DNA of 43,181 bases from Bacillus sp. MRMR6 (lineage in GTDB: Bacteria; Bacillota; Bacilli; Bacillales; Cytobacillaceae), in contig NZ_MSLS01000013.1 of the NCBI RefSeq assembly GCF_001940785.1, forward strand, positions 10,472-53,652, in the 5' to 3' direction. A model generated the notes under the pieces. The model worked only from the letters and a program-made list of their open reading frames with translations, was not told where the DNA came from and searched no databases. Positions 18,131 to 26,312 of this stretch are shown piece after piece. The position numbers and the translations under genes were made by a program. Every line of letters begins with the position of its first letter. The first letter of the stretch is position 1.

Positions 18131-21100
18131 TTGAACTATAAGATAAGTCATAAATTGATCAAAGAAAAGTGCGGTTCCGTCTCCTTCAAAAGAGGAGAGG
18201 CTTTTTACCGTTCCAAGAAGGTTACCATTCACCACTATAGTCATCAACAGTGTACTGCAACGGTTTCTGGAGCTGACGATTTTCATGTCACCATTTCCAT
18301 CAATCAACATGGAGACATCGTGACAGAGTGTAACTGCCCCAAACTTCTATCGTATCATAAGGAGTGCCAACATATTGCAGCTGTCTTGCATTCGATGTAT
18401 GAAATTCAACGCCAGGTAACAAACCATATACTCCCCGTGGCTGATTCGAATCAACAGCAGGTCAAGGAAAATCTTGCCGGGAGTTTAATGGAGATTTTCA
18501 GTGAAAAGAACGTAAAATCTAGTGGTCAGCAGCCTTACTTTGAAACAAGACAAGTACTCCAGCTGGGGATGCTATTAAAACCAATCACTACCAGACAAGG
18601 GCAAAAGCTATTTTCGATTGGACTATACTTTGGAGAGTTGTTGGTCCAGAATATCCGTGAATTTCTAAAAAATGTGAATGATGTCAAGCCAACTAAGATT
18701 TCAGCTTCTTTTACATTTGATCCTTCGCTTCATTGTTTTCAAAATGAAACCAATATGATCATTCAGCAATTAATTCAAATATACCGTGATGAAAGTCTAT
18801 TAGGAGAGACCTTCTCTGGAGGAATGAAGGATCCTAGCCTGCTGGTGATTCCAGCGACCGTGTGGCAGCGTCTTTTCCCGTTGCTAACAACAGCTGAAAA
18901 CATTGACTTCGAGGTTGAAGGAAATAGAATTAGTGGACTTCAGATATCAGAACAAAGACTTCCTATTCAGTTTAAAATAAGTGAAAATGAGCAGCAGGGC
19001 TATTTACTAAGCATTTCAGGAATAAATGATTTGTTGATGATGAATCCTTATCATTTGGTGATCTATGAAGGGCAATGTATACAACTAAATACTGACGATA
19101 GTAAACACCTTTCGGACCTGAAACAAATGATCGAGTCGGCCGGAACAAATCGGATCACCATTCATAAAGACCAAGTAAACCATTTTATTGAAAAAGTAAT
19201 ACCTGGCCTAAGAAAACTAGGTGAAGTCCGCTTTTCTGAAGATATTTCGAAAGATTTTAAGAAAACTCCGTTAGTAGCTAAGTTGTTTTTAGACCGGGTA
19301 AAAAATCGTTTACTGGCGGGACTTGAGTTTCATTATGGAAATATTGTCATTAATCCATTCGATTCGCATGCCTCTAGCGTCCCCCTGCTATTAAGGGACA
19401 AAGAATGCGAAAAGGAAATATTAACAATTATGCAGGAAAGTGAGTTTGCCCAGACAGATAGCGGATACTTTTTGCATAATGAAGAACTAGAATATGAGTT
19501 TCTAACCTATGTTGTTCCAAAATTACAGAAGCTAGTGCAAATATATGCGACTACAGCCGTAAGAAATCGGATATTTAGGGAAAACACTCGTCCTCAGGTC
19601 AGGGTGAGGGTAAAAAAAGAACGAACGAATTGGCTCGAGTTTAAATTTGAAATGGACGGGATCCCTAATCGTGATATCAAGGAAATATTGGCAGCTTTAG
19701 AGGAGAAACGCAAATTTTATCGCTTGCGTAATGGTTCACTGCTTTCATTGGAAACAAGGGAGTTTGAAGACATTCAACGTTTCATGCAGGGACTACCGGT
19801 CAAAGAAAGAGGACTGGACAGTGGATTGAATCTTCCGATTGTTCAAGGACTACAATTATTAGATTCTTTTGAAAGTGAACAAACTTTATTACTAGAAGAA
19901 TCATTCCGAGATTTTATGAAAAATATCAGCAATCCTGAGGGGTTGGATTATGAGGTTCCGCAGGAAGTAGATTCGATTTTGCGTGATTACCAAAAACATG
20001 GCTATAAATGGATGAAAGCCTTAGCTAATTATGGATTTGGCGGTGTTCTAGCAGACGATATGGGCTTAGGGAAAACACTGCAGAGTATTACCTTTATCTT
20101 ATCAGAGCTTTCTGTTATTCGAGAAAAAAAGCTTCCAGTGCTTATTGTTTGTCCAGCATCACTTACGTACAATTGGCTGAGCGAGCTGATGAAATTTGCT
20201 CCGATTCTAGAATCTGTTATTATCGATGGATCTAAAATAGAGCGAGAAAAATTGCAAAAGGATATTTCAGAAATGGATGTGGTGATCACCTCCTATCCAT
20301 TGCTCCGAAAAGATCTATTATGGTATGAGAAGCAGACCTTCCACACCGTGTTTTTTGATGAGGCACAGTCATTTAAAAATCCTATTACTCAAACAGCACG
20401 AGCAGTGAAACGAATAAAGGCAGAAAATCGCTTCGCACTGACTGGAACGCCAATTGAAAATTCACTTGAGGAATTGTGGTCGATTTTTCACGTCGTCTTT
20501 CCTGAGCTGTTTAAAGGGCTAAAAGACTATAGCAACCTTACAAGAAAACAGATTTCGAGAAGAATACGTCCATTTTTACTGCGAAGATTAAAAGAGGATG
20601 TTCTAGGAGAACTTCCGCAAAAGATTGAGTCGTTAGAATCGGTGGAACTTTTACCAGAACAGAAGAAGCTATATGCAGCCTATTTGGCAAAGCTTCGGCA
20701 TGATACGTTGAAGCATTTGGATAAGGATACATTGCGGAAAAACAAAATTAAAATACTCGCAGGTTTAACTCGATTACGACAAATTTGCTGTCACCCGGCT
20801 TTGTTCGTAGATGGCTATAAAGGAAACTCAGCTAAGTTTAAACAGCTGCTGGAAATTTTAGAGGAAGCCAGAAGATCAGGCAGAAGGGTATTGATTTTTT
20901 CACAATTCACAAAAATGCTAGCGCTCATTGGCAGCGAACTTGCTATAGAAGGGCATCCTTATTTCTATTTGGATGGCCAAACTCCCTCTGAAGAGAGACT
21001 AGAAATATGTAATCGATTTAACCTAGGAGAACGTGATTTATTTCTCATTTCCTTGAAAGCAGGAGGTACTGGACTTAATTTAACTGGTGCTAATACGGTT

Positions 21101-21340
21101 ATCCTCTATGACATCTGGTGGAACCCTGCAGTAGAAGAGCAAGCAGCAGATCGTGCACATCGAATCGGGCAGACAAATGTAGTTCAGGTAATCAAGTTGG
21201 TTACACGAGGTACAATAGAAGAAAAAATGAATGAACTTCAAGAAAAAAAGAGAGATTTAATAGAAGAATTGATTGATTCTGAAGGTAGATCTTCAACAGC
21301 CTTAACAGAGGAAGACATTCGTGAATTGTTAATGATATAG
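18131..21340 (+). CDS. SWIM zinc-finger SNF2/RapA-type DEAD/DEAH helicase
   Basis: This is a 1069-residue protein. A SWIM zinc finger lies at about residues 66-82 (CNCP then CQHIAAVL). The SNF2 ATPase core begins near 635 with GVLADDMGLGKT (Walker A), FFDEAQ (motif II) near 740, LTGTPIENSLEELWS (III), and ends with GGTGLNLTGA (V) and ADRAHRIGQ (VI) near 1004. It resembles B. subtilis YwqA, a RapA/SNF2-like ATPase thought to remodel nucleoprotein or RNA polymerase complexes. Start is TTG 18131 with AAGGAG eight bases ahead. It is transcribed alone between its own promoter and terminator. Confidence 0.92.
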   Translation: MNYKISHKLIKEKCGSVSFKRGEAFYRSKKVTIHHYSHQQCTATVSGADDFHVTISINQHGDIVTECNCPKLLSYHKECQHIAAVLHSMYEIQRQVTNHILPVADSNQQQVKENLAGSLMEIFSEKNVKSSGQQPYFETRQVLQLGMLLKPITTRQGQKLFSIGLYFGELLVQNIREFLKNVNDVKPTKISASFTFDPSLHCFQNETNMIIQQLIQIYRDESLLGETFSGGMKDPSLLVIPATVWQRLFPLLTTAENIDFEVEGNRISGLQISEQRLPIQFKISENEQQGYLLSISGINDLLMMNPYHLVIYEGQCIQLNTDDSKHLSDLKQMIESAGTNRITIHKDQVNHFIEKVIPGLRKLGEVRFSEDISKDFKKTPLVAKLFLDRVKNRLLAGLEFHYGNIVINPFDSHASSVPLLLRDKECEKEILTIMQESEFAQTDSGYFLHNEELEYEFLTYVVPKLQKLVQIYATTAVRNRIFRENTRPQVRVRVKKERTNWLEFKFEMDGIPNRDIKEILAALEEKRKFYRLRNGSLLSLETREFEDIQRFMQGLPVKERGLDSGLNLPIVQGLQLLDSFESEQTLLLEESFRDFMKNISNPEGLDYEVPQEVDSILRDYQKHGYKWMKALANYGFGGVLADDMGLGKTLQSITFILSELSVIREKKLPVLIVCPASLTYNWLSELMKFAPILESVIIDGSKIEREKLQKDISEMDVVITSYPLLRKDLLWYEKQTFHTVFFDEAQSFKNPITQTARAVKRIKAENRFALTGTPIENSLEELWSIFHVVFPELFKGLKDYSNLTRKQISRRIRPFLLRRLKEDVLGELPQKIESLESVELLPEQKKLYAAYLAKLRHDTLKHLDKDTLRKNKIKILAGLTRLRQICCHPALFVDGYKGNSAKFKQLLEILEEARRSGRRVLIFSQFTKMLALIGSELAIEGHPYFYLDGQTPSEERLEICNRFNLGERDLFLISLKAGGTGLNLTGANTVILYDIWWNPAVEEQAADRAHRIGQTNVVQVIKLVTRGTIEEKMNELQEKKRDLIEELIDSEGRSSTALTEEDIRELLMI

Positions 21341-21356
21341 ATAAACTAGCTAAAGC

Positions 21357-21386
21357 CAGCCCTCCCAATAGGGGGGCTGTTTTTTT
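21357..21386 (+). terminator. Terminator after the helicase gene
   Basis: CAGCCCTCCC pairs with GGGGGGCTG over a short AATA loop, followed by seven or more T's. Confidence 0.85.
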
Positions 21387-21393
21387 ACCTTTT

Positions 21394-21765
21394 TTACTGC
21401 AATTGCTGTGTATCCTGATTTTGTTGAGATTGCTGTGTATTTTGATTTTGCTGAGATTGCTGAGACTGTTGTTGTGACAAGTTCATTGCAGTTTGCGCAG
21501 CCGTAAGATCGACATTTAACTGCTCTGATAGGTTGTTTGGATGATAATACCCCTTTGAGATCATATAATTTGAAATTTGCTCATGTGTATTAACTGCATC
21601 AATTAAATATTGCTTTAATGTTTCTCTTACTTCTGGTGTTGAGGTTTCAGTTAAAGCTAACGCGATATTTTTAACACCAGATTTAGCAGCTATTAAAAAG
21701 TCTGTAGCAACCACTTGATCTGTCATTCCACCCATACCTACCATATTCTGTATCGTTTGATTCAT
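21394..21765 (-). CDS. CotF-like spore coat protein
   Basis: The 123-residue protein has a CotF/ferritin-like helical core: VVATDFLIAAKSGVKNIALALTETSTPEVRETLKQYL, split across two helices, then a helix ending YMISKGYYHP. The tail is very rich in Gln and Asn with a repeated QQSQQNQ motif. It overlaps the upstream gene by ATGA and so forms a two-gene operon. Members of this family (YraD to YraG, CotF) are coat or spore-surface proteins made in the mother cell. The Gln-rich tail is encoded by a 27-bp tandem repeat. Confidence 0.82.
   Translation of the reverse strand: MNQTIQNMVGMGGMTDQVVATDFLIAAKSGVKNIALALTETSTPEVRETLKQYLIDAVNTHEQISNYMISKGYYHPNNLSEQLNVDLTAAQTAMNLSQQQSQQSQQNQNTQQSQQNQDTQQLQ
21402..21464 (-). 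repeat. 27-bp tandem repeat inside the coat gene
   Basis: Two near-identical 27-base units (21402-21428 and 21429-21455) and a partial third encode the Gln-rich tail. The length of three makes copy-number changes in-frame. Confidence 0.75.
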
Positions 21766-21971
21766 GATTGCATTCCTCGCTTCGTAATAAATTCCTGCAT
21801 GCGCTGGATTTGTGCTGTCGTTTTTGTTACATCCTGTTGGAGGATATTTTTTAATTCAGAGTCCTGAACAAGTGCACCCATTGTCGATGATTTTGTAAGA
21901 CAAAGGTTCTTAAATGTTAACAGTTCATGGAGCTCATACGTTTCATGGGGTGCTAAATATTGGGTGTTCAT
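21762..21971 (-). CDS. Small CotF-related spore coat-type protein
   Basis: At 69 residues, mostly helical (APHETYELHELLTFKNLCL, DVTKTTAQIQRMQEFI), it looks like the small first partner seen upstream of CotF-like genes such as yraG/yraF. GGAGG precedes the ATG, and its stop overlaps the start of the larger coat gene. Likely roles are coat assembly or partner binding; there is no enzyme motif. A mother-cell sigma-K promoter is expected but I could not identify one with confidence. Confidence 0.7.
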   Translation of the reverse strand: MNTQYLAPHETYELHELLTFKNLCLTKSSTMGALVQDSELKNILQQDVTKTTAQIQRMQEFITKRGMQS

Positions 21972-22141
21972 TGAGATTCCTCCTGAAATTTTCTTGTGTT
22001 ACACAAATTTATAATCTCCTAAAACAAAAGGAAAACTTCTGGAAATTTTCGGAATGATCAATTGAATATTTTTCCATAACCCTCTAAGAAATGTAAGAAC
22101 AAAAAAATACAAGAAGACACGTTAATGCTATTAACATTTAT

Positions 22142-22294
22142 ATGATGAAAGGTGATTTGGTTTCTTTTCATTCTTTTCCTCCTAAGCCATTCTCTATAAG
22201 GCTTGAATTTGTAAAGATGGTTGGAGGTCAGGATCTGTATTCGGCTGATCCACCAAATCGTATTACAAAACCGGAAATAAATTATTCCAGGTAG
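22142..22294 (+). other. Possible 50-codon reading frame in the coat-toxin gap
   Basis: An ATG at 22142 (or 22145) opens 50 codons with a mixed, non-repetitive composition, ending in PEINYSR. It lacks a ribosome binding site and I recognise no family. The surrounding stretch, 21972-22364, otherwise holds nothing I can name. Confidence 0.2.
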
Positions 22295-22364
22295 GGTATT
22301 TTTGAGGTCTTATGGCCTATTTCTTTCTTAGAGAGAAACGTATGTTCCTGTTTTATTGAAAAAA

Positions 22365-22373
22365 TGATATAAT
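22365..22373 (+). promoter_or_regulatory. Extended -10 promoter of the toxin gene
   Basis: TGA followed by TATAAT at 22368-22373 gives an extended -10 about 70 bases before the toxin start. The -35 match is weak. Confidence 0.6.
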
Positions 22374-22443
22374 TAAGAGGCAATAGAATAGGTTTATCTC
22401 AAGGGTGGTCGGCACATTCCCTATTGAAAGGGGGTGATGCTGA

Positions 22444-22527
22444 ATGACGGTTTTTGAAACCTTAATGTTTACGGTTGCTTTTACAAGCTTAATCGTAGCA
22501 GTACTGTCATTTAACCAAAAAAAATAA
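22444..22527 (+). CDS. Putative holin-like toxin, type I toxin-antitoxin
   Basis: The 27-residue peptide MTVFETLMFTVAFTSLIVAV plus LSFNQKK is one hydrophobic helix with a short acidic start and a basic tail. It fits the small hydrophobic Hol_Tox (putative holin-like toxin) family, whose members are membrane-acting type I toxins of Firmicutes. The ribosome binding site is very strong (AAAGGGGGTGAT, 22427-22438). A promoter, a terminator and an apparent antisense RNA surround it. It is too short for standard gene callers. Toxicity is inferred from family and layout. Confidence 0.8.
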   Translation: MTVFETLMFTVAFTSLIVAVLSFNQKK

Positions 22528-22653
22528 CCCACCCTTGAGTTAGAGGCTCAGGTGAGTTATCCCGCCAATATAGCCGATCCACTAGGGAACGTCTATTGCT
22601 AGACCGGACATGTTACCAGCATGTTCGGTCTTTTTTATTATATGCGAGTATTC
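22517..22653 (-). ncRNA. Candidate antisense antitoxin RNA
   Basis: A minus-strand promoter at 22660-22668 would start RNA near 22653 that runs into the toxin's 3' end. It would stop at a minus-strand terminator: ATAACTCACCTGAG pairs with CTCAAGGGTGGGTTAT (two-base bulge, one G-U), followed by eight T's supplied by the A-run 22517-22524 at the toxin's last codons. The RNA of about 137 nt is complementary to the toxin mRNA 3' region. Ends are predicted, not measured. Confidence 0.6.
22601..22636 (+). terminator. Terminator of the toxin mRNA
   Basis: AGACCGGACATG pairs with CATGTTCGGTCT (one G-U) across a seven-base loop and is followed by six T's. Confidence 0.85.
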
Positions 22654-22659
22654 ATACTT

Positions 22660-22668
22660 ATTATACCA
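22660..22668 (-). promoter_or_regulatory. Extended -10 promoter of the antitoxin RNA
   Basis: Read on the minus strand, TGG then TATAAT forms an extended -10, pointing into the toxin gene. The -35 region is T-rich and weak. Confidence 0.6.
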
Positions 22669-22864
22669 ATACGACATGAAAATAAAAACAGTATCAACCT
22701 CCTTCACAAAAAAAACTGAAATTATCCGATAAAAGCCAATTTTTTTACGTTTAAGAAAAAATCGCCAAAACTAACACCATTTACAAAACATTTCCAAACC
22801 TATTATCTAAGACATATGGGAAAGGTATTCCTATGACAATTAATAAGGGGGGAATACGATCATC

Positions 22865-23116
22865 ATGCACGATGAACCCAGAGATTATATAACAATCGAA
22901 GATGATCATGGAAATCGTAAAGATTATGCGGTTGAAGCATTATTTGATATGGAAGATGAATCATATGCACTCCTAACATCCGTTGATGAAACAATCGTCA
23001 TGAAGGTGGAGGGTGAAGAAGGAAATCAATTCTTAGTCGGGATTTCAGACCCTGCTGAAAGTGAAGCCATATTAGCTGCCTATGAGATTGCCGTAGAAAA
23101 TGCACCAGCAGATTAA
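22865..23116 (+). CDS. DUF1292 domain protein (YrzB-like)
   Basis: This acidic protein of 83 residues shows the DUF1292 pattern: DYITIEDDHGNRKDYAVEAL, then YALLTSVDET and a VKVEGEE-like strand. B. subtilis YrzB is of this type. Function is unknown. AAGGGGGG lies about ten bases before the ATG. In B. subtilis the gene sits in the yrrL-yrzB cluster; here that cluster is absent, so this is a separate copy or a rearranged site. A terminator follows. Confidence 0.82.
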   Translation: MHDEPRDYITIEDDHGNRKDYAVEALFDMEDESYALLTSVDETIVMKVEGEEGNQFLVGISDPAESEAILAAYEIAVENAPAD

Positions 23117-23141
23117 ATTGTTTTTTCAAGAAACAAGATCT

Positions 23142-23170
23142 ACTGCGGGATTAATGCCCGTAGTTTTTTT
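23142..23170 (+). terminator. Terminator after the DUF1292 gene
   Basis: ACTGCGGG pairs with CCCGTAGT (one G-U) over a seven-base loop, then a run of T's. Confidence 0.75.
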
Positions 23171-23352
23171 ACTTGCTCATAATATTTTCCTTTGAACTCC
23201 CAAATTTCCCTATGATTTCAAAAATATTTGTGCTTTTGTAAAGACTATGTAAATTTCGTGTAAATTTATATCTTAATAGGTTTACAGCTTGTTAACAGTA
23301 GATTAATAATATTACTTGTGAGGAAAATGTCGAAGTTAAGGGGTTGTTATTT

Positions 23353-25017
23353 TTGGAGTTTAATATTCAAGAAATAATCTTCCAGTTTATTGGTGGATTA
23401 GGGATATTCTTATTTGGTATTAAATTTATGGGTGACGGACTACAAAAGTCAGCAGGAGATCGCTTAAGAGATATACTTGACCGTTTTACATCTAACCCGT
23501 TCATGGGGGTTCTTGCAGGGATATTCGTTACCGTGCTAATTCAATCAAGTTCAGGTACGACCGCTTTAACAGTGGGCTTAGTCAGTGCAGGCTTTATGAC
23601 CTTAAGGCAAGCTATTGGTGTCATTATGGGTGCCAATATCGGAACCACCGTAACAGCCTTTATTATCGGAATTGAAATCGATGAGTATGCATTACCGATA
23701 ATTGCTGTTGGTGCAGCTGCGATTTTCTTCTTCAAAAGTCAAAAAGTCCAGGCTCTTGGTCAAGTTATTTTCGGCTTTGGAGCATTATTTTATGGTTTAG
23801 ACCTAATGAGCAGCGGAATGAAACCATTACGCTCATTAGAAGCGTTTCAAGAGTTAACATTAAGCATGAGCTCTAACCCTCTACTTGGGGTTATTGTGGG
23901 AACAATCTTTACCGTTATTGTACAGAGTTCAAGTGCTACCATTGGTATTTTACAAGAGTTATTTGCTCAAGGCGCAATAGATTTAAAAGCCGCACTGCCC
24001 GTTTTATTTGGCGACAATATCGGTACTACCATTACTGCTATTTTAGCAAGTATCGGGACATCAATTGCAGCTCGACGTGCAGCGCTTGTACATGTAATGT
24101 TCAATGTTATTGGTACGATTATTGTCATGATATTCCTGATACCTTATTCTAAGTTAATTGGATTTTTTCAACAAAGTCTAGATTTGAATCCTGAGATGAC
24201 GATTGCCTTTGCACATGGGACATTTAATGTTACAAACACGATTATTCAATTCCCATTTATAGCAATATTGGCATGGATTGTAACAAAAATTATTCGTGGC
24301 GAAGATACGTTTATTAATTACAAGCCACAAAATCTTAATCCTTTATTTATTGAACAATCACCTTCTATTGCCTTAGGACAGGCAAAAGAAGAAGTGATCA
24401 GAATGGCCGAACTTTCACTAAAAGGTTTAAATGAAGCAGGTGCCTATTTTAACGATAGACAAAAAAAGCATGCAGATACAGCTGTTCAGTTAGAAGAAGC
24501 AATCAATAACTTAGATAAAAAAATTACCAATTATTTAGTTGATATTTCTGCTAAGCCACTATCTGGTGCGATATCTCACAAGCATTCTTTATTATTAGAC
24601 TCTGTTCGTGATATTGAAAGAATCGGTGACCATTTTGAGAACATCGTTGAAGTGGTCGACTACCAAATCAGCAATCGAGTAATCATTTCAGAACTAGCAA
24701 CAAACGAGCTGAATGAAATGATCACTTTAACAACTTCTACCTTAATAGATGCCATTGGAGCACTTAGGTCCTTCGATACTAACCTAGCACTAACTGTAAT
24801 AGCTAAGGAAGAACAAATTGACCAGATGGAACGTCAATTAAGAAAGAACCATATTATTCGTTTGAATAACCGGGTATGTACGGGTGATGCCGGTGTTACT
24901 TTTGTTGATATCGTGAGCAATTTAGAGCGGATCGGTGACCATGCGGTTAACATTGCTGAAGCCGTTATTGAGCAGGAGAATATGATTCATCATAAAACTA
25001 CAATAAAAGCACAATAA
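23353..25017 (+). CDS. Na/Pi cotransporter family protein (NptA/YjbB-like)
   Basis: Two inverted Na_Pi_cotrans repeats are marked by LIQSSSGTTAL and VQSSSATIGI in the membrane half, with about eight or more helices. A PhoU-like helical domain follows in the C-terminal 200 residues (RDIERIGDHFENIVE and NLERIGDHAVNIAE). Such proteins move phosphate with sodium across the membrane; bacterial forms often lower high internal phosphate. TTG 23353 is well spaced from AAGGGG at 23338-23343; an earlier TTG at 23344 abuts that site. Monocistronic, with a terminator after it. Confidence 0.9.
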   Translation: MEFNIQEIIFQFIGGLGIFLFGIKFMGDGLQKSAGDRLRDILDRFTSNPFMGVLAGIFVTVLIQSSSGTTALTVGLVSAGFMTLRQAIGVIMGANIGTTVTAFIIGIEIDEYALPIIAVGAAAIFFFKSQKVQALGQVIFGFGALFYGLDLMSSGMKPLRSLEAFQELTLSMSSNPLLGVIVGTIFTVIVQSSSATIGILQELFAQGAIDLKAALPVLFGDNIGTTITAILASIGTSIAARRAALVHVMFNVIGTIIVMIFLIPYSKLIGFFQQSLDLNPEMTIAFAHGTFNVTNTIIQFPFIAILAWIVTKIIRGEDTFINYKPQNLNPLFIEQSPSIALGQAKEEVIRMAELSLKGLNEAGAYFNDRQKKHADTAVQLEEAINNLDKKITNYLVDISAKPLSGAISHKHSLLLDSVRDIERIGDHFENIVEVVDYQISNRVIISELATNELNEMITLTTSTLIDAIGALRSFDTNLALTVIAKEEQIDQMERQLRKNHIIRLNNRVCTGDAGVTFVDIVSNLERIGDHAVNIAEAVIEQENMIHHKTTIKAQ

Positions 25018-25025
25018 GCTACCAA

Positions 25026-25060
25026 GAGCAGTCCCGTAAATTTAAGGGATTGCTCTTTTA
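25026..25060. terminator. Terminator between Na/Pi gene and convergent unknown gene
   Basis: GAGCAGTCCC pairs with GGGATTGCTC (one G-U) across a ten-base loop, then TTTT. Confidence 0.75.
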
Positions 25061-25435
25061 ATGTTTATATTCCGCATTATAAGAGTTTTCACCTGAATGA
25101 ACAGACAGGAGAGTGTCTGCATACCCAACGAGCCGATTGACAATTTCATCCCCAACTGCATAAACGAGGTGATGAACATCCGCTTTATGCAGCTTTGGGT
25201 CATCAAAAATGATGGTAGTATTAATAAATATTTCTTTCGTATCGTACAGGTTGTAATGAATGATGGTTTTACCAGCAGCACCGCCGGTAACTGGATCATG
25301 ATAGTTTGGTAAAAAAATATACCATTCTTCTGCTGTAGGTGATCTGAAGTTCTTTGTAAAGGTCATTCCATTAATTACACTATCAATTTGTAGTTTGAGT
25401 TTTTCATTTACAACGTCTTTGATCTTATCGTCCAA
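25058..25435 (-). CDS. Hypothetical protein, 125 residues
   Basis: I do not recognise this family. It appears to be a small soluble mixed alpha/beta protein with a helical N-terminus (IKDVVNEKLKLQIDSVI), a central EEWYIFLPNYHDP segment and a charged His-rich KADVHHLVYAVGDEIV helix; no signal peptide or membrane segment. The apparent start is TTG 25435 with a poor ribosome binding site; an in-frame ATG lies 23 codons later. It ends inside the shared terminator and is about 30 bases downstream of the DUF421 gene on the same strand, so the two may be co-transcribed. Confidence 0.6.
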   Translation of the reverse strand: MDDKIKDVVNEKLKLQIDSVINGMTFTKNFRSPTAEEWYIFLPNYHDPVTGGAAGKTIIHYNLYDTKEIFINTTIIFDDPKLHKADVHHLVYAVGDEIVNRLVGYADTLLSVHSGENSYNAEYKH

Positions 25436-25463
25436 GTGCTTACCAACTTTCTAAATCGTTACC

Positions 25464-26159
25464 TTAATGAACAACGTCATTTCTTTTATCAATATATAGG
25501 GAGCCATCCTGCTGAATTTCTGCATAAAACACATCTGACACATCTTGGACCCCTGCCTGTTGAAGCTGCTGCTGAAGCCAATCTGTGTTTATATTTAACT
25601 TGGATAGATTTTCATGTACAATCGTTCCATCTGTAACCACTGCAGTGGCGGTAGGGTAGATAATTTGTTTTTTTGGTATGTTCATATCACTCTTTGTTAC
25701 CGGTTTCTTCTCTTCTTTTTTCATAACAGATAGTTTTCCATCTACTTCAAAAATAGCATACTCAACATCTGTCATCGAAAAAACATTTTTTTGTCGAAGC
25801 ATGGAATTTAGTGTATTAATATTTAGCCGTGTCTTACGGAGTACATCTTCCATTACCTGTCCGTTTTTTACAACGATCATCGGGTCTCCTTCAATTACTT
25901 TTCTACCCTTTTTAGAATGTATTTCTATGTAATCAAAGAAAACTGTAAATGCACTCCATCCAATTAACGCTAATATCCCATAACCAATTCTAACATTTGG
26001 GCTTAAGGCAAGATTGGCAGCAATCGATCCAATGGCGATACCGGAAACAAAATTAGGGAAAGTCATTTGGCTGATTTCTTTCCTTCCCAAGAGTCTGGCT
26101 AATAAGAACAATACAAGAAACGAGAGGGCAATTCTTAAAATTTGTTCGATAAGTCCCAT
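25464..26159 (-). CDS. DUF421 domain membrane protein (YetF/YrbG-like)
   Basis: Three N-terminal membrane helices are followed by the typical DUF421 cytoplasmic domain, marked by LLARLLGRKEISQMT, FPNFVSGIAIGSIAA, EGDPMIVVKNGQV and NINTLNSMLRQKNVFSMTDVEYA. B. subtilis has several (YetF, YrbG, YkjA, YdfS); DUF421 genes also occur with spoVA-type genes, some on mobile heat-resistance operons. This one lies back to back with spoVAF, so a spore-membrane role is plausible but not shown. The downstream 125-residue gene may share the transcript. Confidence 0.88.
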   Translation of the reverse strand: MGLIEQILRIALSFLVLFLLARLLGRKEISQMTFPNFVSGIAIGSIAANLALSPNVRIGYGILALIGWSAFTVFFDYIEIHSKKGRKVIEGDPMIVVKNGQVMEDVLRKTRLNINTLNSMLRQKNVFSMTDVEYAIFEVDGKLSVMKKEEKKPVTKSDMNIPKKQIIYPTATAVVTDGTIVHENLSKLNINTDWLQQQLQQAGVQDVSDVFYAEIQQDGSLYIDKRNDVVH

Positions 26160-26312
26160 TATTGAACCACCTTTTTAGGGTATATATGTTTATTTATTTG
26201 CTAAATAGGTTGGTATTATTACTTTTAAATTGTTAGCTTACTTAAGTGATTAAGGGATATTAATCCATCTATTGCACAAAATAACAGCAATATTATTTTA
26301 GGAGTGGAAGGT

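Noticed and set aside
22142..22294. Confident small gene between coat and toxin loci
   Set aside because: No ribosome binding site, no recognised family, and unremarkable composition; kept only as a low-confidence entry.
25042..25299. Minus-strand frame of 85 codons overlapping the 125-residue gene
   Set aside because: It is a shadow in another frame with no start site, and the 125-residue frame has protein-like composition.
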